A DNA stretch of 64,000 bases, from NCBI GenBank assembly GCA_021789695.1, contig JAJYJH010000003.1:1-64000 (forward strand), given 5' to 3'. The position numbers and the translations under genes were made by a program. Below, piece after piece: positions 47,610-56,301 of this stretch; the stretch's first letter is position 1; every line of letters begins with the position of its first letter. The notes under the pieces are model-generated. The model was given only the letters and a program-made list of their open reading frames with translations. It was not told the DNA's origin and ran no database searches. The DNA is from a bacterium. Lineage in GTDB: Bacteria; Elusimicrobiota; Elusimicrobia; Elusimicrobiales; UBA9959.

Positions 47610-48610
47610 TGCAGACGCTTACCCCCAGGGCCCTGGCCGAAGAGTGGGCCAATAAACGTACGCGGCCGGTCTACTACCTCTGCGGGGAGGAGTCCGCGAT
47701 GAAAGAGGCAGCGCTGAAGCGCCTGCAGGCGACCTTCAGGCCCGAGCCCTTCAATTTCTCGGTGCGGGACGCAGAAACCTCGGACATACAGCAGGCGCTG
47801 GACGAGGCGCGCACCTCACCGATGCTGGCCGACGTGCGCTTCGTGGCGCTCAAGAGGGTGGAGAAACTGAAAAAAGAGCCGCTGAGGCGCCTGCTGGACT
47901 ACCTGGAGGACCCGTGCCCGAGCGCCTGCCTTCTGCTGCTGGCCGACTGGCCGCGCGAGAAGCAGGACCCGATACCCGGCGCCCTCGGGCCTGATTGCGC
48001 GCTGGCGGACTTTGCGCCGATGACGCACGCCCAGGCCGTGGAACGGCTGAACTCGGCGCTGCTGGCCGAAAGCGTCAAGGCCGACGGAGAGGCGTTGGAG
48101 CTGTTGGTGGAGCTGCTGGGAACGGATTCGGTCACGCTCGACGGGGAGACGGAGAAGATAAAGCTTTATATGCACGGAGCCGAGAGGTTCTTCGGCCCCG
48201 GGGACGCGCTCGCGCTGGCCGGCTTCTCGCGCGTGCAGAATCCGTTCGAACTGTCCAACGCCGTCTGCGGCCGGCGGCCGCGCGAGGCAGCCGTGGCCGC
48301 CGGCCGCCTGCTGGCCTCGGGGACGGAACCGCTGGCGCTGCTAAGCCAGGTTTCCCGCGCTATGGAGCGCCTGCTCAAGGTCAAGCGCCTCTCGGCCACT
48401 GGTGAAGGTCCCGGCGCGGCCTACCAGGCGGGCATGTCGCCCGGCCAGTACCACGCAGCCCTGCGCGACGCCGGGACCTATACCGAGGATAAGCTGCTTC
48501 GCTCGATGCGCCGCTGCCTGGAGGCGGAAGCGCTCCTCAAATCCACATCCAGACGCGACCCGGCCCTGGTGCTGCGGCAGCTGGTATACGAGATAACGGT
48601 GGCAAAGTGA
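47609..48610 (+). CDS. holA: DNA polymerase III delta subunit
   Basis: The 333-residue clamp-loader subunit opens the beta clamp. The N-terminal RPVYYLCGEESAMKEAALKRL (about 17-37) matches the HolA 'vyll.GeE.yl..ea...i' opening. ILADVRFVALKRVEKL-like sequence near residue 68-84 and ALSRxxxxNPFELSNAV-like sequence near 210 fit the family. The C-terminal domain has LLSQVSRAMERLLKVKRL (about 245). It pairs with holB at 878. Its ATG shares one base with the lptE stop. The stop merges into the rpsT terminator hairpin. Confidence 0.9.
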   Translation: MQTLTPRALAEEWANKRTRPVYYLCGEESAMKEAALKRLQATFRPEPFNFSVRDAETSDIQQALDEARTSPMLADVRFVALKRVEKLKKEPLRRLLDYLEDPCPSACLLLLADWPREKQDPIPGALGPDCALADFAPMTHAQAVERLNSALLAESVKADGEALELLVELLGTDSVTLDGETEKIKLYMHGAERFFGPGDALALAGFSRVQNPFELSNAVCGRRPREAAVAAGRLLASGTEPLALLSQVSRAMERLLKVKRLSATGEGPGAAYQAGMSPGQYHAALRDAGTYTEDKLLRSMRRCLEAEALLKSTSRRDPALVLRQLVYEITVAK

Positions 48611-48634
48611 AAACCCCGGCTGACTGCGCCGGGG
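48609..48634 (-). terminator. Terminator of rpsT
   Basis: On the minus strand CCCCGGC, a 7-nt loop and GCCGGGG are followed by TTTTC. The hairpin starts at the holA stop codon on the other strand. Confidence 0.7.
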
Positions 48635-48663
48635 CCGGGCCTTTCTCCCTCGGAAAGATGGAA

Positions 48664-48960
48664 CTACTTTACGGAAGGGTTTTCGGCGATGGACTTGATG
48701 CGGGCGGCCAGACGGGACTTCTTGCGCGCGGCGGCCTTCCAGTGGATAGTGCCGGTCTTCGCGGCCTTGTCGAGCAGCCCGTAAGCCTTGGGCAGCATCT
48801 TCTGCGCGTTCTCCATGTCCTTCTTCGCTACGAGCGCTCCGAATTCCCTGGAGGTATCGTGTATCCTGGACTTCACGCCCCTGTTGCGGGACGCCAGCTT
48901 TTCAGATTTGCGCCAGGCTTTTATAGCGCTGGTATGCCTTCCGGTCTTGAGTTTTGCCAT
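48664..48960 (-). CDS. rpsT: 30S ribosomal protein S20
   Basis: The 98-residue basic helical protein binds 16S rRNA. It has AIKAWRKSEKLASRNRGVKSRI near the start and the S20 hallmark GTIHWKAAARKKSRLAARI (about 73-91, usual 'iHkntAaRkkSrL..k'). No SD precedes the ATG. TAGACT lies 9 nt upstream, so even this ribosomal gene looks near-leaderless. It is divergent from murJ, with only 23 nt between the starts, so the two promoters must overlap. Confidence 0.96.
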   Translation of the reverse strand: MAKLKTGRHTSAIKAWRKSEKLASRNRGVKSRIHDTSREFGALVAKKDMENAQKMLPKAYGLLDKAAKTGTIHWKAAARKKSRLAARIKSIAENPSVK

Positions 48961-48969
48961 AGTGTGTTT

Positions 48970-48975
48970 AGTCTA
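48970..48975 (-). promoter_or_regulatory. Putative extended -10 of rpsT
   Basis: TAGACT on the minus strand, preceded by TGA (extended -10), lies 9 nt before the rpsT ATG. It is in the 23-nt rpsT-murJ gap. Confidence 0.35.
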
Positions 48976-48983
48976 TCATTTCC

Positions 48984-50546
48984 ATGACGGCAAAAGCAAA
49001 TCCAGGGCGCCGCGGCGGGGGGTTCACCGGCGGCATGGCCGGCCTGACTGCGGCCAACCTGGTCACTAAGGCCCTCGGCTTTGTGCGCGACGCGCTGTTC
49101 GTGGCTGTTTTCGGGGGTGGCGCCCTGGCGGACGTTTATTACGCCGCTTTCAGACTAGTCAACGTGTTCAGGCGCACCGCCGGCGAGGGGGCCATCAACG
49201 CGGTCGTCATTCCCCGGCTGGAGGAGGAAAAAAGCGTGGGAGCCGACGCGGAAGCGGGGTTCTTCCCATCGGCCTGGACCGTTATGCTCCTGTTCTCCTG
49301 CCTGCTGGCAGCGGCCGGAATACTCTTCCGCGGGCAATTCGCGCTGCTAAGCGCCTGGGGCTTCCGCGCCGACCCTGAGAAGTTCGCTCTGGCGGCCCTG
49401 CTCACCGCCGTGCTGATGCCGCACCTGCTCTTCGCGAACCTGGCGGCCCTATTCACCGCGGCCCTTAATTCCGCCCGCCGGTTCTTCCTGCCGGCCCTGG
49501 CGCCGGCAGCCTTCTCCGTAACCGTTATCGCCCTGCTGCTCGCTTTCAGACACGGTTTTCTGGCCGCGCAGAGCGGGCGCGGGCGGATACTGGTACTTGC
49601 AGCTACGGCCTCCGCCTCGGGACTGCTTCAGGCCCTGCTGTTGCTGCCGCAGCTCCGGAAGGCCGGCTTCAGGCTGAAATTAGCCAACCCGTTCAGCCGG
49701 CTCTCCACGGCCAGGACGCTGCTGGCAGCCGCCCCGGCTGCGGTGACACTCGCGCAGGACCAGATTTCAATGCTCATAGACACCCTTTTCGCCAGCTTTC
49801 TGGCCGCCGGCTCCATAACCGCCATCTACAATTCCGCCCGCCTGGTGCAGTTCCCGGTCTCGCTGTTCGCCACCGCCGCGGCCACGGCTTCCATGCCGGA
49901 ACTGGCAGACAGGACGGCCGCGGGGGACATGCCCGGCTACCGCGACCACCTAAGGGACGCTTTGGCGGCCTCCTGGCTCATAATGCTGCCCGCGGCCGCC
50001 GGGCTGGCAGTCGTCGCGCTGCCTGTCTGCAGGGCGCTCTTCGAGCACGGCAGGTTCTCCCCGGCGGCCTCCGAAATGACGGCCGGGGCCCTGTTCTGGC
50101 TGGCCATTGGCCTGCCGGCGTACGGCTTCAACAAGGTCGCGGCCTCCTCTCTCTACGCGATGGGCCGGCAGAGAGGCCCGATGGCCATAGCGGCGGCGCA
50201 GCTGGCGCTGAACGCAGTCCTGTGCCTGGCTCTGATGGGGCCAATGGGCGTCGGAGGCCTGATGCTGGCCACCTCCCTGAGCTCCTGGGCGGCGGCCATC
50301 GTCTTCCTGCTGGAGTTGAGGAGGCATTCCGGTTTTTCCTTGCTATCCGGCATACCACTCCTGCGCCCCGCGCTGGCGGCGGCGGCCGGCACCCTCACGG
50401 CTTTCCTGCTAAGGCGGTCGCTGACCTCCTGCGGCCCGCTGGCTGTGACGGCCGCCGCGGTGCCGGCGGCGGCTGCCGTGTATTTCATCGGGCTGCGGCT
50501 GCTAAAGGTGGAGGAGCGCGGCCTTCTCACCGGAGGCCGGTTCTGA
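48984..50546 (+). CDS. murJ: Lipid II flippase MurJ
   Basis: The 520-residue polytopic membrane protein of the MVF family flips lipid II to the periplasm for peptidoglycan synthesis. LTAANLVTKALGFVRDALFVAVFGGGALADVYYAAFRLVNVFRR (residues about 15-58, given here in part only as landmark) holds the typical GxxRD and FR..N.fRR motifs. About 14 hydrophobic helices follow, with AAATASMPELADRTAAGD near 295. No SD is seen and the gap to rpsT is short. Its stop shares a base with the uvrC start. Confidence 0.93.
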   Translation: MTAKANPGRRGGGFTGGMAGLTAANLVTKALGFVRDALFVAVFGGGALADVYYAAFRLVNVFRRTAGEGAINAVVIPRLEEEKSVGADAEAGFFPSAWTVMLLFSCLLAAAGILFRGQFALLSAWGFRADPEKFALAALLTAVLMPHLLFANLAALFTAALNSARRFFLPALAPAAFSVTVIALLLAFRHGFLAAQSGRGRILVLAATASASGLLQALLLLPQLRKAGFRLKLANPFSRLSTARTLLAAAPAAVTLAQDQISMLIDTLFASFLAAGSITAIYNSARLVQFPVSLFATAAATASMPELADRTAAGDMPGYRDHLRDALAASWLIMLPAAAGLAVVALPVCRALFEHGRFSPAASEMTAGALFWLAIGLPAYGFNKVAASSLYAMGRQRGPMAIAAAQLALNAVLCLALMGPMGVGGLMLATSLSSWAAAIVFLLELRRHSGFSLLSGIPLLRPALAAAAGTLTAFLLRRSLTSCGPLAVTAAAVPAAAAVYFIGLRLLKVEERGLLTGGRF

Positions 50547-51850
50547 TGGACCTCTCCCATCTGCCGGATGCCCCGGGCGTCTACCTGATGCGCGACGCCT
50601 CCGGCGCCGTGCTCTATGTCGGCAAGGCCAAGAGCCTGCGCAAAAGGGTGGCGCAGTACTTCGGCAAACACCCTGCGGACAGGCGCGGCAAGGTCCCCAG
50701 CCTCACCGCCCTGATACGCCGCATAGACTATATAGCCTCGGCCAGCGAGCGGGAGGCCCTGCTCACCGAACGCCAGCTCATCCACAAGCTGCAGCCCTTC
50801 TTCAACGCGATGTGGAAGGACTCCAAGACCTACCCGTACATAGAACTGACGAAGGAGGACTTCCCGCGCCTGCGGTTCACCCGCCGCAAATTGCGCGGCC
50901 GCGGCCTTTACTTCGGCCCCTATCCCAAGGTGGAACCGCTGAGAAGGCTGCTGGCCTACCTTTGGCGCATCAAGTTCATAAATCTGCGGCGCTGCCGCTG
51001 GGACTTCTCGCTGGCGAAGCCCCTCGAGGAGAAAAAGATAAAGGCCTGTCTTTACTTCCATACCGGCCAGTGCACCGCGCCCTGCGCGGGACGCATCTCG
51101 CGGGAGAGTTACCAGGCCCTGGCCGGGCGAGTAGCCGACTTCCTGCGCGGCGATTTCGAGAAGCTCCGCTCCGGCTTCACGGCCAGGATGAAGAACGCCT
51201 CCGACGAGCTGCGCTTCGAGGAGGCCGGACGCTACCGCGACTTCCTGGCGGCCCTCGACCATATGCGGGAGCGCGTGCTGGTGGGCGAGCTGGAGCCGGA
51301 CTTCCTGGAGAAGGCCACGGTGCGCACCGGCGCGGTCACGACGCTGAAGGACGCGCTGGGCCTCGGGCGGCCGCCCGCGCACATCGAGGCCTTCGACACC
51401 TCCAGCCTCTTCGGCCGGCAGGCCGTAGGCTCATCGGTCTGCTTCGTCAACGGCGAGAAGCACGCGGCGCATTACCGGCATTACAGGATAAAGTTCAGGA
51501 ACGCCGAGGCCGGCTCCGACGATTTCGCGATGATAGAGGAGATCGTGGGGCGGCGCCTGGCCCAGTTGAAGAAGCCCGGGGCCGAGGTCCCCGACCTGCT
51601 GCTGATAGACGGCGGGCCAGGCCAGCTGGCCGCCGCGATGAAGGCGCTCTTCGCCGCGAAGATGAAGATTCCTGTCATCAGCCTGGCCAAGCGACTGGAG
51701 GAGATCTACTCCCCCCTGCGCGCGGGCCCGCTGCTGCTGGACCGGGCTCACCCAGGACTGCGCCTGCTGCAGGCCCTGCGCGACGAGGCCCACCGCTTCG
51801 GGATTACATACCATAGAAAGCTCAGAGGGCGTTCCGAATTATCCGGATGA
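50546..51850 (+). CDS. uvrC: UvrC-family excinuclease subunit lacking the C-terminal HhH domain
   Basis: The 434-residue protein has the GIY-YIG nuclease domain (about 9-90, GVYLMRDASGAVLYVGKAKSLRKR), with a catalytic Glu in SEREALLTE. A Cys-rich loop (CLYFHTGQCTAPCAG) and the UVR UvrB-binding motif follow (about 208-235). The RNase H-like nuclease has IEAFDTSSLFG, GSDDFAMIEE, LLIDGGPGQL and DEAHRFGITYHRK. Normal UvrC is about 600 residues and ends in a tandem helix-hairpin-helix domain. Here the stop comes about 9 residues after HRK, so HhH is absent. It starts at ATG 50546, overlapping the murJ stop. Confidence 0.88.
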   Translation: MDLSHLPDAPGVYLMRDASGAVLYVGKAKSLRKRVAQYFGKHPADRRGKVPSLTALIRRIDYIASASEREALLTERQLIHKLQPFFNAMWKDSKTYPYIELTKEDFPRLRFTRRKLRGRGLYFGPYPKVEPLRRLLAYLWRIKFINLRRCRWDFSLAKPLEEKKIKACLYFHTGQCTAPCAGRISRESYQALAGRVADFLRGDFEKLRSGFTARMKNASDELRFEEAGRYRDFLAALDHMRERVLVGELEPDFLEKATVRTGAVTTLKDALGLGRPPAHIEAFDTSSLFGRQAVGSSVCFVNGEKHAAHYRHYRIKFRNAEAGSDDFAMIEEIVGRRLAQLKKPGAEVPDLLLIDGGPGQLAAAMKALFAAKMKIPVISLAKRLEEIYSPLRAGPLLLDRAHPGLRLLQALRDEAHRFGITYHRKLRGRSELSG

Positions 51851-51868
51851 CGCGGCAAGCGGAGGGAT

Positions 51869-52180
51869 ATGACCAGAAAGGAGATCCTCGGGAAGATGGC
51901 GGGCTATACGCCGTTCCAGCAGGCGGTCTGGAAGGCCTGCATTGAGATACCGGCAGGCCAGACCCGCAGCTACAAGTGGATAGCCGAGCGTATAGGCAGG
52001 CCCGGGGCCGCGCGCGCAGTGGGCGGCGCGCTGGGGAAGAATCCGTTCGCCCCTGACGTACCCTGCCACCGGGTGATAAGAAGCGACGGCAGCCCCGGAG
52101 GCTTCTCGGCTCCCGGAGGCGTCAGGGCGAAGCTGAAGCTCCTGGAGAGGGAAAAGAGCGGCAGCCGCAGGACAGCCTGA
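51869..52180 (+). CDS. ogt: Methylated-DNA--protein-cysteine methyltransferase domain protein
   Basis: The 103-residue protein is only the C-terminal DNA-binding/alkyltransferase domain of the O6-alkylguanine repair family. TPFQQAVWKACIEIPAGQTRSY (about 14-35) and GAARAVGGALGKNP precede the active-site PCHRVI (about 70-75). The acceptor Cys is present, so it is not an alkyltransferase-like (ATL) protein with Trp at that place. The N-terminal ribonuclease-H-like domain of Ogt/MGMT is missing, but single-domain active forms exist. A GGAGGG SD precedes ATG. It follows uvrC by 18 nt, giving a small DNA-repair pair. Confidence 0.88.
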   Translation: MTRKEILGKMAGYTPFQQAVWKACIEIPAGQTRSYKWIAERIGRPGAARAVGGALGKNPFAPDVPCHRVIRSDGSPGGFSAPGGVRAKLKLLEREKSGSRRTA

Positions 52181-52246
52181 AACTTTCCGGGCCTCCGGGC
52201 ATCTAGTTATATAAGAGCTTCAATCTTTTCAGCCAAGCGAGGAGCG

Positions 52247-52603
52247 ATGACCTTCGACTTCGATGCCATAAAATTTTACCTTATACCCGCGGCCTTCGTG
52301 GCCTTCCTCCTGTACCGCCAGCTGCGCTACCGCGCGGTGGCGGGCCGGCTGGACGGACTGGCCCGGGAAGGCGCCGTCTTCGTGGACGTGCGCACCCCAG
52401 CGGAATTCTCCGCCGGCTCCAGACCGGGGGCCGTCAACATCCCCTTGGACGACCTTTCCCGCAGGGCCGGGGAACTGGACAAGAAGAAACCGGTGGTGCT
52501 CTGTTGCGCCTCAGGTGCCCGCAGCGGCATGGCGGCCAGGACGCTCAAGAGTCTGGGGTTCAGCCGTGTGGTGGACGCCGGTCCCTGGCGCAATACGCTC
52601 TGA
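52247..52603 (+). CDS. Membrane-anchored rhodanese-like protein
   Basis: The 118-residue protein has one N-terminal TM helix (about 8-23, FYLIPAAFVAFLLYR) followed by a rhodanese domain. FVDVRTPAEFSAG (about 46-58), AVNIPLDDL and the active-site loop CCASGARSG (about 87-95, Cys first in the loop after LC) are present. It could carry persulfide sulfur. GAGGAG gives a good SD, and TATATA lies upstream with a leader of about 35 nt. It is monocistronic by spacing. Confidence 0.85.
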   Translation: MTFDFDAIKFYLIPAAFVAFLLYRQLRYRAVAGRLDGLAREGAVFVDVRTPAEFSAGSRPGAVNIPLDDLSRRAGELDKKKPVVLCCASGARSGMAARTLKSLGFSRVVDAGPWRNTL

Positions 52604-52633
52604 TCCGGGAAACAGGCCGGCCGGCGCGTATTA

Positions 52634-52642
52634 TGGTACAAT
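52634..52642 (+). promoter_or_regulatory. Extended -10 of the GT2 gene, leaderless GTG start
   Basis: TGG then TACAAT (52637-52642) form an extended -10. The GTG start at 52649 is 6 nt later, exactly where +1 is expected. Confidence 0.45.
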
Positions 52643-52648
52643 TCTAGC

Positions 52649-53917
52649 GTGCAGCTGCTGTTCTCCGGGATTTCCAATTTCATCCAGGTCTTCCTGGTCT
52701 TTACCGGTTTTTTCTACCTTTTTATAAGCCTGGCCGGGCTGCGCCCTGTGGTCCGGCGGCCGGCGGGGGCGGACAGGCTGCACCGGTTTGCGGTGGTAAT
52801 GGCCGCCTATAACGAGGAAGGGGTCATCGCCTACGCGCTGGACAGCCTGCTCAGGATGGACTACCCGCGCGAGTTGTTCGACGTCTTTCTGGCGGCAGAC
52901 CACTGCACCGACCGCACCGTCGAGATAGCCAGAAACAAGGGCGTCAGCGTCTTCCCGCACGAAGGCGCCCTGCCGCGGGGGAAAGGCTTCGCCCTAAAGG
53001 CCGTCTGCGACCACATAATCTCCTTGAAGCGTTATGACGCGCTCTGTTTCTTCGACGCGGATTCGCTGGCCCATCCGGATTTTCTGCGGCAGATGAACGG
53101 CCATGTGGACCGCGGCGAATGCGCGGTGCAGGCCTACGAAGAGCCTAAGAATCCGGACGACAACTGGCTCTCCAGGATGGCGTACGTCAGCCAGACCATT
53201 TTCAACCGTCTCTACCAGTACCCGAAGCACGTGCTGGGCCTCTCCGCCACGCTGCACGGCAAGGGTATGTGTTTTACACCCGATATCATGCGGCGCTTCC
53301 CGTGGGACGGCACCTGCCTGACGGAGGACATAGAACTGCAGATGCGTCTGATCGCGGCCGGCGTGAGGGTCTCCTTCGCCCCGGCCGCGATAGTCTACGA
53401 TGAGGAACCCACCAGTTTCCGCGAGCACATCCACCGCTCCGTGCGCTGGGCCGCCGGGGCTCTGGACACCGCCCGCCGCCACCTGGTCCCGCTCTGGACC
53501 CGCGCCTTCAGGAAACGCGACGTCCGGGCATTCGAGGCGGCGGTGAGGCTGACGCAGACCTACCGTTTCGCGATACTGCTGGCGCTGGCGGCGCTGATCT
53601 GGCTGACCCATGACAGTTTCCATTTCCTGTCCTGGCTGTTCGACCGCCCCTACGGGGCCCAGTTGCGCTATAAGCTGGTCCATTGGAGCCCGCTGTTCTT
53701 CTACCCGCTCGTCGCCCTGCTGATGGAGAGGGCCAGACCCCGCTATTTCCTACATTATTTCCTGATGCCGGCGCTCAGCGTAATGACAGGTCTGCCGGTC
53801 TTCGTGCTGGGCGCGCTGAAGAACCGCAAGCGCGAATGGTACAGGACGGCGCACACCAGCCGCGTTTCCATTGACGAGATCTCCCGCCGGCAAGCCAGGG
53901 CGGCCGCCGAAGACTGA
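52649..53917 (+). CDS. Membrane glycosyltransferase family 2
   Basis: The 422-residue enzyme starts with GTG. One N-terminal TM helix (about 10-30) precedes a GT2 catalytic domain. VVMAAYNEEGVIAYALDSLL (about 49-68), the DxD-type FFDADSLAH (about 134), TEDIELQMRLIAAG (about 228) and RSVRWAAG (the Q/RxxRW motif) are present. C-terminal TM helices lie at about 310-395. This is the processive or polyprenol-type GT2 layout, related to cellulose synthase-like and BcsA-type enzymes. The sugar and acceptor are unknown. A bidirectional terminator follows. Confidence 0.85.
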   Translation: MQLLFSGISNFIQVFLVFTGFFYLFISLAGLRPVVRRPAGADRLHRFAVVMAAYNEEGVIAYALDSLLRMDYPRELFDVFLAADHCTDRTVEIARNKGVSVFPHEGALPRGKGFALKAVCDHIISLKRYDALCFFDADSLAHPDFLRQMNGHVDRGECAVQAYEEPKNPDDNWLSRMAYVSQTIFNRLYQYPKHVLGLSATLHGKGMCFTPDIMRRFPWDGTCLTEDIELQMRLIAAGVRVSFAPAAIVYDEEPTSFREHIHRSVRWAAGALDTARRHLVPLWTRAFRKRDVRAFEAAVRLTQTYRFAILLALAALIWLTHDSFHFLSWLFDRPYGAQLRYKLVHWSPLFFYPLVALLMERARPRYFLHYFLMPALSVMTGLPVFVLGALKNRKREWYRTAHTSRVSIDEISRRQARAAAED

Positions 53918-53931
53918 GCGCCCGGCAGGCA

Positions 53932-53960
53932 TAAAAAAACCCGGGGCCGCCCGGGTTTTT
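53932..53960. terminator. Bidirectional terminator between GT2 and pilC
   Basis: AAAAACCCGGG pairs with CCCGGGTTTTT around GCCG. A- and T-tracts on both sides make it usable by the convergent GT2 and pilC transcripts. Confidence 0.88.
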
Positions 53961-53981
53961 CTCCGCCCCCCCCCCCGGCGC

Positions 53982-55187
53982 TCAGCCCCCGACAATCTCC
54001 CCCAGGTTGAACATCGGCATGAACATGGCTATGACGATGGTGCCTATGACGAGGCCGAGGAAGATCATGATCAACGGCTCAAGCATGGAGGTGAGGCCTT
54101 TCACGGCGGTGTCCACTTCCTGGTCGTAGAAATCGGCTATCTTCGTGAGCATCGTGTCCAGACCGCCGGTCTCCTCGCCCACGCTGATCATCTGGATAAC
54201 CATCGGCGGGAAGATGTTGGCCTTCTTCAGCGGGTCGGAGATGCGGCCGCCTTCCTTGATGGATTTCTGGCTGCCGTCTATCGCCTCCTCAATGACCTTG
54301 TTGCCGGCCGTCTTTGCCACGGTCTCCAGGCCCTGCAGGATAGGCACTCCCGACTTGATCAGCGTGCCCAGCGTGCGGCTGAACTTGGCGATGGCCACCT
54401 TCTTGAGCAGGATGCCGAAAACCGGCAGCCTCAGCGAGATCTCGTCCACCTTGCGCTCGCCTTTAGGGGTCTTCATCCACTTCTTTACGCCCCAGACCGC
54501 CAGGCCTATCGGGGGGACCAGGAAAAGGATGTAATGCCGCATGAAATCGGAGAGATTAATCAGGGCCTGCGTCAGGAACGGCAGCTTGGCGCCGAAGCTG
54601 GAGAAGATGCCCTTGAAGACCGGGATGATGAAAACAATAAGGAAGATCGTGATCAGGCCGGCCGCGCTGAACACTACGGTCGGGTACATCAGCGCGCTCT
54701 TGACCTTGGACTTCAGCGCCTCGTTGGACTCGAGGTAGGCGGAGAGTCGCTCTAGGATGGTATCCAGGATGCCGCCGACCTCTCCGGCGCGGATCATGGC
54801 CACATAGAGCTCGGTGAAGGCGTTCGGGTGCTTCTTCATCGCGTCGGCGATGGAGAGGCCGGCCTCTATGTCGGTACGCAGGCTGGTCAGGACCAGCTTG
54901 AAATTGGGGTTCTCGGCCTGCTCGCTCAGTATCGTGAGCCCCTGCACTATCGGGACTCCGGAGGAGACTAGTGTGGAAAGCTGGCGAGAGAAAACGACTA
55001 CGTCCTTGTTCTCGATCTTGCCGCCGGGCTTGCCATGCTTGCCGGCCTTCCCCTTGGCCCGCGCTATCTCGGTGACCGACAGGCGCTGCCCGCGAAGGCG
55101 GCCGAGCGCCGTCTTCTCGTCCGGCGCCTCCACGAGGCCCTCGGTGAGCTTGCCGGAGGCGTCCTTGGCTTTATAGGCGAATTGCAT
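53982..55187 (-). CDS. pilC: Type IV pilus inner-membrane platform protein PilC
   Basis: The 401-residue GspF/PilC protein starts MQFAYKAKDASGKLTEGLVEA, the family opening. Two GspF domains follow (about 68-190, SRQLSTLVSSGVPIVQGLTIL; about 270-395, FSRTLGTLIKSGVPILQGLE), each with TM helices near 165-185, 215-235 and 375-395. It couples the motor ATPases to the pilin. It is third in the pilB-pilT-pilC order on the minus strand, 6 nt after pilT. Confidence 0.95.
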   Translation of the reverse strand: MQFAYKAKDASGKLTEGLVEAPDEKTALGRLRGQRLSVTEIARAKGKAGKHGKPGGKIENKDVVVFSRQLSTLVSSGVPIVQGLTILSEQAENPNFKLVLTSLRTDIEAGLSIADAMKKHPNAFTELYVAMIRAGEVGGILDTILERLSAYLESNEALKSKVKSALMYPTVVFSAAGLITIFLIVFIIPVFKGIFSSFGAKLPFLTQALINLSDFMRHYILFLVPPIGLAVWGVKKWMKTPKGERKVDEISLRLPVFGILLKKVAIAKFSRTLGTLIKSGVPILQGLETVAKTAGNKVIEEAIDGSQKSIKEGGRISDPLKKANIFPPMVIQMISVGEETGGLDTMLTKIADFYDQEVDTAVKGLTSMLEPLIMIFLGLVIGTIVIAMFMPMFNLGEIVGG

Positions 55188-55193
55188 CGTTCA

Positions 55194-56270
<1,077 letters not shown>

Positions 56271-56301
56271 TATATTGGCTCCTGTATACGCGGCCCCTTC
56301 C

